Shown in pieces: positions 1 through 11,545 of a DNA stretch of 64,000 nucleotides (position 1 is the stretch's first letter; each line of letters opens with the position of its first letter). Below the pieces are notes generated by a model. It did no database searches and was not told the origin of the DNA. It worked only from the letters and a program-made list of their open reading frames with translations. A program made the translations under genes and the position numbers. The DNA is from Rhododendron vialii (Eukaryota; Streptophyta; Magnoliopsida; Ericales; Ericaceae): the NCBI RefSeq assembly GCF_030253575.1, contig NC_080561.1, positions 337,501 through 401,500 on the forward strand, in the 5' to 3' direction.

Positions 1-734
1 ATCAAATGAGTTGCAAAAATATATAAGCACCACCACAGGAGAATATACATGGATATATTATACTAGTACTTTGGATGTAGCCAGCTGTCCACATGATGGA
101 GATTTCAGAAGAAGATTATTAGAAATTTATTCCGCTAAGTTGACTTTGTTAACAACATAAGTAGCATCTGCCGGACATTGGAAGAGCCAGAGGACATAAG
201 GAAGCAGAATATTGCAGAAATTTCTTGGGGAAGAATAATGCTGAAAGAAGTGTTGTCCCAGAAATACACCTGCATGTGTCTGTACTAGCGCTCAATCCAA
301 CCCACTATCTGCTACTAGTGGATAAATGCACATTTAAGCCGGGAAAACGGTATTATATAGATCTCCTTGAAAGAAGTTACAGCCCATAACATTATAATAC
401 TTTTTGCCGAAACTGAAATAAATAAAATCACAAATGCAAGAACCAAAGGAATCCATAAATGACATCCAACGAGTTACACCTGCGTATCAAGGAAGATGGC
501 CAGACTAACTTGATTTCACAAGCATCTCTTTTAATAAGTCAGAAAAAGAAATAATAACAAAACAACGAAAAAATTGAACTCTCAGAGTTGGAAATTTTCC
601 TGTATTCAAAACCCCAAAAAGACCTTACAAAACTAGATATTTCGAATGACAGCTTTGCATTCAGAGTTTGTAAATTTGTGGATTACGCAATAAATGCGAA
701 TATAACGGCAAGAAACTTTATGGAAGATGTAACC
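1..734. other. Probable 3' flank of the small membrane-protein gene
   Basis: AT-rich DNA with no convincing coding frame on either strand. The part nearest 734 is probably the 3' untranslated region of the minus-strand gene ending at 735. The rest may be 3' UTR or intergenic; I see no repeat structure or second gene in it. Confidence 0.4.
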
Positions 735-1756
735 TCAGTCATCTTTTATTCTTCGGAGAAGTTTGGATGCCCAGCGCCGGACACGTCGCTTCAACGTAAA
801 ACCAGCAATAACTCCAGCAACAAAGCAAATTGTGCAAAGCTTTGAGCACGTCCACAGTGATACAGATTGTCTGAATTAGCAAGATAAAGTTCAACATAAG
901 CAGGTCCATTGCCCTCTTACTTGTCTTCGACCAATTTCTAAAACTATGATAAGATCAAACTAAAATAAAAAAGAGAATGGTAACGCAAGCACTACTCTTT
1001 AAGAGCTTGAAAAGGCTACGGACACATCAGGTAGCAATAGCATTTAACTAGGAAGCACTGTCACTTACACGGTACAGCAGCTTACATGCGGCTTCAGCCA
1101 CTTATACTTTTTTAAACAATCTACATCAAGTACCTACCTTCAAGTGAACGAAACAGATCCAGTATGATTCTTCCCCATTAAATTAAATCTTTTTGAACTC
1201 CCATTTTGAGATAATGCTTAACGTTTACGGTTTCGTTTACCAATTTTACTCCGAAATAAACTCAAAGCACTACTGAAATAGTATCAAAACATGCCAAAAA
1301 TTAAAAATTCCCTTTTTTCACCCAGCTGCAAATTCAAGTTTCTAAAGTCCAGTTGGATCATTTCCACGTCACATAAGCAAATCCTGAAACTACGTTTCCG
1401 AGAAAATGAACTTCACGTTCAAAGTTGAAGACAGAAAACTACTAAGCACAAAGCGACAAAAGCAAAGCTTGCCATATGTTAACAGTAAGTTATTACTAAC
1501 ACCCACATAAAACCCAAATGAGGGTTGCCATTAGCAACTTAAAAATTGGAATCAGAAATTGAGAACTGGAATATAGAAAGGGAAAAGTATACCTGGGAGG
1601 TCTGGTGATGAGGACCCCAGAATGGTTAGACAAAGCAGCGGCGCCTCCTCCTCCTCCTTCCCTCGTGGAACATGAAGAAGAAGAAGAGGGCATACCCAGT
1701 TGGGCAAGTTTAGGGTTTTCAGAAATTGCTCGGAATGCTTTCTGTAAACCCTCCAT
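735..1756 (-). CDS. Small single-pass membrane protein, two exons, 99 aa
   Basis: Minus strand, exon 1 1593-1756 and exon 2 735-870. The donor (CCTCCCAG|GTATAC) and acceptor (AATTCAG|ACAATC) join in phase across an Arg codon, giving 99 residues and a TGA stop. The ATG at 1756 is the first in frame; the codon 12 bases upstream is GTG. Residues 1-54 are soluble, with a Ser tract, a Gly tract (34-38) and the start MEGLQKAFRAISENPKLAQL. Residues about 59-81 form one hydrophobic segment (LWTCSKLCTICFVAGVIAGF), followed by a strongly basic amphipathic tail ending RRIKDD. A short N domain, one membrane anchor and a basic tail suggest a tail-anchored organelle or ER protein. No enzymatic motif is visible and I know of no assigned function. 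The splice model rests on phase and composition only. Confidence 0.75.
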
Positions 1757-3080
1757 TACCAATCCCACTTACAATGGACCTAACCTAATTTAACTAACCT
1801 GGAGATGCAGGAAGAACAATAACTTGGGCAAGAGTTCAAATAGATAATTGCAGGGGAGGGGCTCCCGTTTTGTCTTCCAGACCATGTTTGGATAGCGGAC
1901 TATACACAAGTCCGGATAACTTTCTCCATGGATAGTCAATCCTTGGATGCGGAAGGATATGCCAGTACCCAAATGCTTCCCATCTCAATTTGTTACTCTC
2001 TTCCTTCTATATTGGGAGTTCCACTCTCTCGCTCTTATCATTTTTCAAATAAAAAAATCAGCTACTTTAGTATATAATTTCTTAAATTTTTTCACACCGT
2101 ATTAAAGATCTCGATTAGTACTTTAATTTGGTGCGAAACAATTCAAAAATATATACACGGAAGTAGTTGATTTTTTTATTTAAAAAATGGCACGACTTTT
2201 CATAATAGACTCTCAATATAGAATGGTGGCAGTATAGTTCTTTTTTAGGTTCCATTTGTTTTGACGTAAAATCTTTTCTGATGAAAAATCTTTTTTATGT
2301 AAAATCTTTTGGGCAAAAAAGAAAATTTTTCCGTTTTTATTTTTCAATATTTGATTGATAGTAAGTATTCCTTGAAAAAAAAAACGATGAACAATCATTA
2401 TCAATCTAGTTTTTGTTTCCATTATTACACAAAATAGGTCTGATAAATTCTCCACTTTCTTTCTCTCTCTCTCCCTCCTTTTAGTCACATTAATCCACAT
2501 GTCCTAACACAATGTCCAGCTATCACCCACTATCCCAGCCTCCACGTAAACTATATATGTGCGTATAGGTAGAGAGAGGAAGAGGGACATAGAGAGAATC
2601 TAATTGGGGGATTTGGGTGATAGAGGTGGTTGGGTTGTGGGACAGGACGGTCGGGACATAGAACTGGAAAATGACTTACGAAAATTTCCTGAGTAAGTTA
2701 TTTTCTGCTAATTGAAGGAAAAGATTTTACGAGAAAAAAGTTTTACTTAAATTTTGTACTCCAATCAAACATCGAAAAATACGTATAACAATGAAACAAA
2801 CGAAGCCTTAGAGTTTGTGCAATTTTCTTTTATTAATCGCCAATTAACTGTTGTACACAAGTATTAAACCTTTATTGATCTATATAGTAAATGCAATCAT
2901 TGCTCTTATACATGGTGTTCCTTACTATTTCTCCCTATAATAACATTCACTCTGCTTTCTTATTTAGTTCAAATTAACAATATGAATTAATCAAGTACTA
3001 ATTAAATTACTGAAATTAGACATAGTTAACAAATAGCCCAGAACCAGTATTGCATTGCATTGCATTGCAGTGCCATTGTT
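1757..3080. repeat. Intergenic block with two foldback (MITE-like) elements
   Basis: Two elements fill much of this gap. About 2000-2229 is an imperfect palindrome with ends TTCTATATTGGGAGT and CTCTCAATATAGAA. Its middle, with AAAGATCTCGATTAGTACTTT, recurs in the Stowaway-like elements at 16659 and 22649. About 2246-2812 has ends GGTTCCATTTGTTTTGACG and ACAATGAAACAAACGAAGCC, an inverted pair. The remainder is AT-rich, with no gene seen. Confidence 0.55.
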
Positions 3081-4034
3081 TCATTTTTCCTCTTGGTAAT
3101 CTTGACTGTTGTATGGGCTAAAGGCTTCAGCAAGCCAATTCTTCTTCCTCCAAGAAATCCATCCCATCTCTTCGCAGATTTCATCACTGTGGTTTATACT
3201 GAAAGTAGAAATGCAGCTTCTTTTGTAGAACCTGGTTGTTCTCTTCATGATTTCCATCTCTTTAGTTGTCTGTTGGAGCATCTTCTCCACGCTCGGGAGC
3301 TTAAATTGATCGTCTACAAGTCGAGCCAGCCATTTGCATCGTAGCTCCGCAGTGTGCAGGTTTGACACACTCTCAATGTAACCCACAAATGCCATATTCG
3401 GGATCAATGGATGGATTGTGCCCCTGAAAATCGAAAGAAAAAGTCATGTCATCGTCTGATTAATTGTTCCTAACAGTTTACAACTTGATTTCCAAGCTAT
3501 AAAAAGGTTAATTGTGTAAGCAACACTACCATAATTCCGATTCCTTTTTTTTTTTATTTTTTTTTGAGAATATAGCTGGGTATGTGATATTTGTGTTTTC
3601 TGAAAATCTAGCTTACCTATATAAGGGCATCATGCCAGAAGGGAACTCAATCAAGCTACAAAAAGGCTCTGGTATTATGGATTTCAGTTTTTTCTTCCCA
3701 TCAAAGCCAGTTGCAAGAATCACAACATCAGCCTCCAATTTCGTGTTGTCTTCAAACTCAACCCCTCCCTCCCAAAACCACCATCTTGATGCTCTTTTGA
3801 ATGCAATATTTCCCTTATCAGCCTCAGTGAAGAAATTTTCAGGCAGAATAGCCATCTGACAAGATGCATAGTCTTCTTCAAACGGGTGATCTGGCCTCAA
3901 TCCATACTTGTCCAGTGGAAGTTTCCAAGCCAGATAAGACTCGATGATCTTTGACACAGCCTGTCTCTGTCAAAAACCAATTCGAATAATCAAGTGATCA
4001 GAAACTAAGCTTGAATTAATGTCAATTAATGTCA

Positions 4035-4098
<64 letters not shown>

Positions 4099-5361
4099 AA
4101 AAGGTATGTGTAGGTGATGGTATGTGTTTTAATTGTAAGAGAGGCAATATTTAAACATACTGCTGGAGATAATAGGTGGCAAAGGGAGTTCCTTAGGAAG
4201 CCATAGTTGGGTCTTTCATGTAAGAACTGGGAAGATCTTGTGGAGTAGAATAAGTAAAAGGGTAAACCCCAAACCCAATAATGTGGAACAGTCCAGTGCA
4301 GGGTCCTGATCACCATGGTGCATGTCTGGCCTTCTGGTCCTAAAACAAATTAATATGCAAGAACCATATATATTACCAATTGATCAGATTGAGTTGATAT
4401 ATATAGTAAGTAGTAAATTCCTTTTGAATACTAACTAACTAACTAACTAATATGGTAAGTAAAGAACCAAATCGAACTATATATTCAAGAAATCATCCAT
4501 ATATAAATTAACTACTTAAAACTTTGGAGATGAGATTTTAAGGAATTTGTTTTGAGTAGTTATTGGTAGCTAGCTAATGCAAAAATGTGTTGTGGAAAAG
4601 TTCAACTTATTATAATTTGTCAATATTAGTATATTTAATTAATTTGCATCGATCATCAGTTTCCAAGTCAACACATCCTAAACTCCATTGCCTGTTTGAC
4701 TGCTTCAACAAAAGAAGTACAAAAGTTACAACTACTTTGGTCAACTATTTATGTAAGTGATGGTACGTACGTAGTAGTAGTTCTATTTATTTCACTCGCA
4801 TACAAATTAAACCTTTTTGTAGTATTTCACGGGGAAAAGACTAATGAAAACCCGCTGACCTCTCCGGCAAGAATTTATTATATTTTCCCAAATAAACAAC
4901 TTTGGTCATTATAGGCCCATCATAAAATTGACTTAGTCAAGTTTGCTGCGATTTTGTAGTTATTATAAAGTACTGCTGTCGATCTCCATAACCTTTTACC
5001 ATCACACATTTAAATCAAATAGAATCCTAGCCTCTTTTGCCAACTAATTAAATGGAATTAGACGTACGTCGGGGTCTGAAAGCTTTTGACTTAGTTAATT
5101 AGGATGTGCGTACCTTGATTTGCTTCAGCACATTCTGTGGCTAAATCAATAGCAGATTTCTTGTACCCAATTACAGCCACTTTCTTTCCTTTAAGAAGTT
5201 GTGTGGTACCTTCATCATCAAGTTTGCTGTAGTCAAGGGTATGCAACACCTTTCCCCTGAATATTTCAGGGCCTTTGTCGTGCGGAAATTCTGGTATTTT
5301 CGGCACATCGCCATATTTGCCAGTGCAAATCACAAGAAACTCGAAAGCATACCACTGTAAC

Positions 5362-5411
<50 letters not shown>

Positions 5412-6581
5412 CAGACCAGAAAAAAAAAATCAGCACATCCCCGGCCCATAATATCAAAATATATACTAACGACAAATTGCATTAGATCTGCAGGAAAGCA
5501 TGCATCTGATCATAAAAAGTTTCTTCTTGCTCATCCGTGAGACTAATTTATCATATATAAGAGCTAGCCTTGGTTTCAAAGCATTGAAATACTATATAAG
5601 ACAAGACAGGTCCTATATATATCTAGTAAAGCATGGAAAGATCGATGTCCTTTAATTTCCTTTTTTCGGAACCAAACCCGGTGTACGTCTTATTCCTACC
5701 TGCAGGCATGTAAATTAATTAAGCTTTTTAATTAAGGCTTTCTTGGTCCTTTACATTTTTTCAGAGCTAGTAGTGTTCAGATCGACCAGTTTATTAATTA
5801 ATCTACGAGACGGTAATTAATTCTCGATAATATATGTAATTCTACAAGTTTTCAAGCCCCTTTCATGTTATTGCGTATTAGTAGAAAAGATATATATATC
5901 CTTCATGCAGTAATTAACCAATTTCCTTGCATGCAGTAGTACTGTTAGTCATGTCGTAGTAGTATTTAATTACTTATGGAGATTTCAAGACTTGGCCATA
6001 TTTAAGTAATCGCATAATATCTCAACAATCAATTAAAGGGGTCACCAAAATAAATTGTGTTGAGTGAAAAAAACTGGTAATTCGTGGAGGGAATTAAGTT
6101 TAATTTGAGAAAAATAAAATGATTTTATTTTGGATAATTAAGAAACAAGGTAATACTAGCTAGCTACCTGAACACCCTCCTCCGATTGAGCAGCAACCTC
6201 CCACATGGGCTGTCCCAGTAACAAACTGCCATAATAAGCAGTTTTCCGGTCACCAACAAACCGGATTTCCACCACCTTTGAATTGAACTTGACAAACCTC
6301 AACAAGTCAAAGTGCGTAGCATAGGAATACAAGTATTCCAGTATCTCTATGTAAGATGGGAAACTGGAATTGTCTCTTTCGGGCCAAGGGTAGTCCGAGA
6401 ACTCGTAATCGCAACGAGGGGTCTGGAGTTTGGTAGATTTGAAAGAACAATGTTTCCACACCCCTCCAAGGGAATCGGTAGCCTCGAACACCACCGGGTG
6501 GTGGTGGGAGAGCTGTTTAGCCGCAGCTAAACCGCTAATTCCACCTCCGATTATGCCTATTTTGGAGAACACGGGCGCCAT
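3081..6581 (-). CDS. FMO1: FMO1-like flavin-containing monooxygenase, five exons, 506 aa
   Basis: Exons on the minus strand: 6168-6581, 5114-5354, 4161-4339, 3617-3960, 3081-3423. All have GT-AG borders and consistent phases (0, 1, 0, 2), giving 506 residues. The FAD Rossmann motif GGGISG is at residues 12-17. The FMO signature FxGxxxHxxxY is at 170-180 (F170, G172, H176, Y180). The second nucleotide site is the degenerate GYKKSA (201-206). LATGFDG is at 360-366. These enzymes use FAD, NADPH and O2 to oxygenate soft nucleophiles. The closest plant relative is Arabidopsis FMO1, which makes N-hydroxypipecolate in systemic immunity; that substrate is inference here because the clade is often multicopy. 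Long (TA)n tracts sit in introns 1 and 3. The protein appears intact. Confidence 0.93.
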
Positions 6582-6675
6582 TATATTGATCAATTACTTA
6601 GGTATGTAAGGAGTTTATAAGCAAGAGCTTATTTGATTAGCTTTGAGAGATGTGTTTAGCAACACAGAAAGGCTG

Positions 6676-6720
6676 GCATATTTATAGAGCTGGGGTCACG
6701 TTTGGAGCACGTGAGATGGA
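6676..6720 (-). promoter_or_regulatory. FMO promoter: TATA box and G-box
   Basis: Reading the minus strand, TATAAA lies at 6681-6686, about 100 bp upstream of the FMO ATG. A palindromic CACGTG G-box is at 6708-6713. A (GT)n tract (6753-6782) running straight into a (GA)n tract (6783-6816) lies just upstream. The spacing suits a plant core promoter; no mapped start site is available. Confidence 0.6.
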
Positions 6721-6749
6721 CTTTCTTTTGTGTATTGTGTGTGTGCGTG

Positions 6750-6816
<67 letters not shown>

Positions 6817-6824
<8 letters not shown>

Positions 6825-7398
6825 TCTTTCTGAAATATTTACTGAGTTATTGCATTGTTTATTTGTTTAACTGAAATTTGGTGGTTATAAGATGGAAATT
6901 TCGTCCCATCTTTGTGGTTTCTTTCAGTAATTATTAATTAATTAATTAAATGTGATTGGTGATTTTGTTTGTATCTTCAGCTCTGTGTATGTAACGTTTT
7001 TTCAGTTCCATGTAGGCGGTATAATCCAGTGTCGTTGATCCATGAAGTTAAGAATAATGCAATTAACCATTTAACAAAATCAAGTAAAACATCCCAAACT
7101 TTGATATGCAATCACTTAATAACTCCATATTTCGATGAATTACTCCAACAACTAAGCAGCAATTTAAAATATAGAAAATTAGTATCAAGTCTATTATGTG
7201 AACTTCATAAGCTTACAAGTTCACATATTAATTTTGTAAGGTTTCAAGTCCATTTTAGGACACTCTAGAGTAGGGTATGATATCCTGAGGTTTAGACACT
7301 TTCATATGATTTTAGTGTGCACTTTTTTATTATAGGATATGATACTTTAGGGTAGGTAAAATTACCAAACCTACTCCGTTGGGTGGGATAAAATTACC
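6817..7398. other. AT-rich gap between the FMO promoter and a LINE fragment
   Basis: No gene seen. At 7357-7375 and 7388-7406 a 19-bp direct repeat (TAAAATTACCAAACCTACT) is separated by about 12 bp of unrelated sequence, next to the 5' end of the LINE fragment. It is probably target-site DNA or filler made during insertion. Confidence 0.5.
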
Positions 7399-8991
7399 AA
7401 ACCTACTAATCTTGGTGGCCTGGGCATTCGGAAATCTTATGATAATAACATCATTGCCATCGCCAAGTTGAATTGGAGGATTAATGTGGAGGATAAAGTT
7501 TGGTCCTCTGTTTTACTGTCCAAATATAAGGGTAGATTTGTCGCTTGTAACAGGCCATCTTCTACTTGGCGTGGGTTATGCAAAGGGGACAAAGTTTTCA
7601 ATGCGGGTGTTCGGATTGCTGTTAAGAATGGGTTGACAACTTCTTTCTGGGACAGCAATTGGAGGGGTTTGGGTCCGATTAGAAATCTAATTTCGGGTCC
7701 CCTTCGTATGGAGGAGGATAATTTCACCGTTAGAGATGTGTGGGGAGTTGATGATTGGGACTTGTCTAAACTCTCACTTATCCTTCCCATTTCAATATCC
7801 TCCATTATCCGTTCCTTCAAGCTCCAATTGATGGATAGTCAACCGGATGCGATTGTATGGAACTCTAACTACTCCGGCATCTTCTCTTCTAGGAGTGCTT
7901 GGGGTTTGGTTGAAAATTTTAACCCCACCCCACCTTTTGAGGATTGGACATGGGTTTGGAAAGCTAAGACAAATCCCAGAGTTTGCCTTTTTCTTTGGCT
8001 TGCAAGCCAGAATTGCATTAAAACCAAAGATTTTCTTTTTATGCAACATATTATCCAAAATGATCTTTGTGAGGTGTGCAACCTAACTAGTGAAACCATG
8101 GGACATGTTCTTAGGGATTGCTATGTGGCTCATCGTGTTTGGGAGAGTGTTGGCATTCCTTCCTCGGTTGCGAACTCCTTCTCTATTTCACCCCATAATT
8201 GGTTGAAATTCAATTGTGCATCTAAGACCTCTCACCGCTCGGGTATTCCTTGGAACATCATTTTTCCTTTTGTTTGTTGGAACATTTAGAACCTTAGGAA
8301 CAAAACTCTCTTCCAACCTACTGGAACCCCTATCCGTGATGCCATCCTTGCTACTGCCAATCCAGTCGATCCCAAGCTACCGAATGAAATCTTATTGCTA
8401 TCCCTGATTTGGTTCCACGTTCAAAGGATACGGTTTTAATCAAATGGTGTCCTCCTCCTGCCAGTTGTTTTAAGTTAAATACTGATGGCTCATGCAAGAA
8501 AGATGTAAGCGTAGCATCTGGTGGTGGGTTGATTAGGGACATGCATGGAAACTGGATCATAGGTTTTTGCAGAACAATGAGACCAATGCAGAGTTTGGAG
8601 GCTGAGTAATGGGCCCTTCGTGACGGATTACAACTAGCATTGGACAGGAAAATTACTCCAATTTATGTTGAAATGGATGCTCTTGCTGCTGTCCAATTGA
8701 TCATGGGAGTTGATCAACCCCGACATTTCCTAAGTAATATTGTTCATGATTGCAGATTCTTGATGAGGAAGTTAGGAGTGGAGAAGATTGATCATATATA
8801 TTGAGGAGGAAACAAATGTGCTGATGCTTTAGCTAACATAGCTTGTAATCCTATTTTAGATTTTCGTATTTTAGATATTGCTCCAACTTGTATTAATTCG
8901 CAACTACGCGATGACGCCTGTGGGGTTTCATACCCAAGACTCTTGTATGTTTCCTAATTTTATCTAATGCACCTAGTTTATCAACAACAAA
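7399..8991 (+). mobile_element. 5'-truncated, decayed LINE: zf-RVT and RNase H regions
   Basis: The plus strand opens within the C-terminal part of a LINE reverse transcriptase (NLGGLGIRKSYDN). It continues through about 270 codons containing the zinc-binding zf-RVT region (CEVCNLTSETMGHVLRDC). An RNase H-like region follows, with acidic residues in NTDGS, SLEAE, VEMDA and ADALA contexts. Several in-frame stops (around 8286, 8607 and 8802) and a frame change break it, so it is dead. Its 3' end is a short A-rich tail near 8985. The sequence AAAATTACC at about 7390 and 8992 may be a 9-bp target duplication, but the A-tail makes its edge ambiguous. Confidence 0.85.
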
Positions 8992-9000
8992 AAAATTACC

Positions 9001-9547
9001 CTAGCCTAAGGTACTCTAGGGTTTAGGCATTTTTATAGGGTTTTAGGGTACACTTTCCTATTATAGAATTTTAGTAGTTTAGGCACTTTTATAGGGTTTG
9101 GGGTTTTAAACACTTTCATAGGATACCCTAGGGTTTAGGTTGTGTGGACTTGTAGCTTTACAAAACTATTAAGTGGACTTGTAGACTTATGAAATGTTTG
9201 TAGTGTACCTATCACTAAATCTCCCTTTAAAATATGAGAGATGCTTCTGTTTATGTATAACGTTAGTCATAATAATCCTTCTGAATATTCTATACGCTCT
9301 CGCACTCAATTCTCGTGCTGCGTTCACACCTTTATCATCGCTCTCGCGAATTTTAATAGTTTGAGATGTATTTTAAAAACGCTTTCACACTTGTGCTAAC
9401 ACACGCGCACACAAAATTATGTGACTTAGTGTACTGCCTCTAAATGTGTGTGTGTATTTTGTGCTATTTTAACAACTTTAACAAAAGGCAAAACTTCTTT
9501 GACACTTCTACAATTACTCAACAAATATGTTGAGTCCCTTATTAACG

Positions 9548-9594
<47 letters not shown>

Positions 9595-9765
9595 GTATGG
9601 TTCTTTTTTGCTAAAGTATACTGATCTTTATCAAGATTCTCTCTTTTCATTTTAATTTTAACAGTCACTTAAAAAACATGCATATTTAAAAGAAAATATT
9701 GACACTGGCTAGCATTGTTGGAGTATGGATAGAAAAGGACTAGTTAGACTGCAAATAAGGAGAAG
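9001..9765. repeat. Degenerate TTTAGGCACTTTTATAGGG repeats and a (GT)n(AT)n microsatellite
   Basis: The first part repeats short blocks such as GTTTAGGCAYTTTTATAGGG and CCCTAGGGTTTAGG about three to four times. Related words also occur before the LINE at 7270-7360, so the LINE landed inside an older repeat. A (GT)n then (AT)n microsatellite lies at about 9549-9590. No gene seen. Confidence 0.55.
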
Positions 9766-9769
9766 CTTT

Positions 9770-9975
9770 TCAGTGCCAAGTGGTACTACGTGGTGCCTGC
9801 TCGGCACATCCAGGCCGTCTATTTCGGTTTTGAACAGCTCAGATTTGGAGAGAAAAAGAAAGAGAGAAAGAGGAGATCAGAGAGTGTTTTAATCTGAGCT
9901 ATCCAATATACTTTTGGACGGCCCAGATGTGTTGTTCGGACACTACGTTGGCCGGGTGACGTGGTATCCATCCGT
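9770..9975. repeat. Foldback MITE-like element, about 200 bp
   Basis: The left arm (TGCTCGGCACATCCAGGCCG, then a block ending AGCTCAGATT) is the inverted counterpart of the right arm (AATCTGAGCT, later GGACGGCCCAGATGTGTTG). The centre is a GA-rich spacer. Both ends carry GTACTACGTGG/CCACGT-type sequence. The superfamily is not clear and no clean target duplication was found. Confidence 0.55.
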
Positions 9976-11237
9976 CACCCAAAAATTTCTCGCAGATAAG
10001 AGCATAATTTCACTTGCAATTCTAACTAACTAGGCATGGTCTTAACAGTTTACCTATAAAAGATAATAGGTCCATAATTCCCCTTTTTAAGTGGGCAGCT
10101 CAGGCATAACGTCCTTGTCTAGGGCCATTCTAAATATTGCCCTGTACTTCACCAACTTTTCTATTAATGCATGGTACTCCTGGTCAACTTGTACTTAATT
10201 TTTACAGCTATTTTCATGGCCGTTTTACATGCTTACACATGAAAGGTGAAATGACCTTGAGTGCTATTGAGAAGATAAGTTAAACCTTACACCTTAGAGA
10301 GAGAGAGAGAGAGAGAAGAAAGAGCAAATCCTTAATGCTGTGTTTGGTACACGTGGAAAAGAAAGGAAGATTAAAAAAAAATCTCTCCCATTGTTCGGTT
10401 TAATTGGAGAGAAAGAGTGAGAAAATAACAAATTCAAGTTGTATGAAAAGTAAATTTTTCCTCTCATTTCCCTCTCACTTTCTTTTCTTTTCTTTTCCCC
10501 TTTCGTCAAGTTTTAAACAAAGAGCAAGTCTCAAGCATTAACTACCAGGCCAAAGGGTTGGCCGGATTCTTTACCAAATTTTGTTTCCTTGGTATGCTAA
10601 ATCCCAATGAAAGGAATCAATGTATTCACTTGAATTTAGCTTTCATCACATGAAACAAGAGATTGAATGCGATGTGTGTAAAATTTAGCGCTTTGTCATT
10701 TTCATGTATCTGCTGCTTATGTGTGTAAACATATTGATCAGTTTTCATTTTTTTCCATTTGGCAAATGAACATATATAATTTAGAAGAGAAAAAAGCTAT
10801 AGTATTTAGCAAATAAGTGTACGTACGTACGTACGTACGTGCATAGTTGTATACATCTTTGGTAGGAGTATATATGAAGAGGGACTCTGCAGGTATTGGG
10901 TGGAGTTGATCATTTGTAGGAATTAAATATTAAGGAAATATCCAAGTAATTAACAGAAATATGAAGGAAAAGAAGAAGCCCTTTTGACAAATTAATAAGA
11001 ATTTCAAAATACAAACAGCTAGATGTTGATGAGATCAACACGGTATTTGAAAATCAAAGTAGTAGTAGTAGTAGTACTAGTCCTTTCTCGGTAGCCAAAA
11101 GCTAGTGCTAAGACCATGCTCTATCTTCTGTTGTTTCAGCAAGCTAGTTTTCAATTTTTCCTGGTAAAGAGTCGTAGCTACACGTATATATATTATTTAT
11201 ATATAAATGGACTACTACTTTGATCTTCATTCAAATC
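9976..11237. other. Intergenic, low-complexity tracts only
   Basis: AT-rich sequence with (GA)n at 10298-10317, a purine-rich then pyrimidine-rich stretch at 10360-10500, and a self-complementary (GTAC)n run at 10819-10841. No coding region supported. Confidence 0.5.
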
Positions 11238-11524
11238 TGTTGGAAATATACCTTGAATTTGGGACGGTGGAAAAGATATTTGACTTTCTAAAAGATTTGT
11301 TTTCTTGTTAGTTTAGACTTTGGGTTCAAGGAATTTTGTTTGGACAAGTATTAGTTTTAGGAAGAATTTTGTGGCTTTAAATATAGCTTTATTCTCTTCA
11401 TTAGGTAGATCCTCTTGCTCTTCTCCCGTGGATGTACCCAGTTTGGGAAATCACGTAAATCTTGTGTTCTTGATTTTCGCTTGTTGTTTTGTTTATATTC
11501 TCAATTTCGTTTTCGGCCCAACAA
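11238..11524 (+). mobile_element. Copia-type LTR (about 287 bp), 5' copy
   Basis: It begins TGTTGGAAATATACC and ends TTTTCGGCCCAACA. The 6-bp terminal inverted repeats TGTTGG/CCAACA are typical of an LTR. A possible TATA motif (TTTAAATATAG) is near 11374. It is directly followed by a tRNA-iMet-type primer-binding site, which fixes it as a 5' LTR. I found no matching 3' LTR downstream in this window, so the element is truncated or rearranged. Confidence 0.7.
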
Positions 11525-11545
11525 ACTGGTATCAAAGCCAATGGC
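11525..11545 (+). mobile_element. Primer-binding site, tRNA-iMet type
   Basis: AACTGGTATCAAAGCC follows the LTR end after the CA terminus. The canonical copia PBS, complementary to the initiator tRNA 3' end, is TGGTATCAGAGC; one base differs here. The sequence just after it (TTGTTGGGAGTTTGTCCGATG) resembles the start of another LTR-like unit, which may be nested or truncated. Confidence 0.7.

Noticed and set aside
7468..8609. A functional cellular RNase H or reverse transcriptase-related gene
   Set aside because: In-frame stops, frame changes, a missing 5' half and an A-rich 3' end mark it as a decayed LINE.
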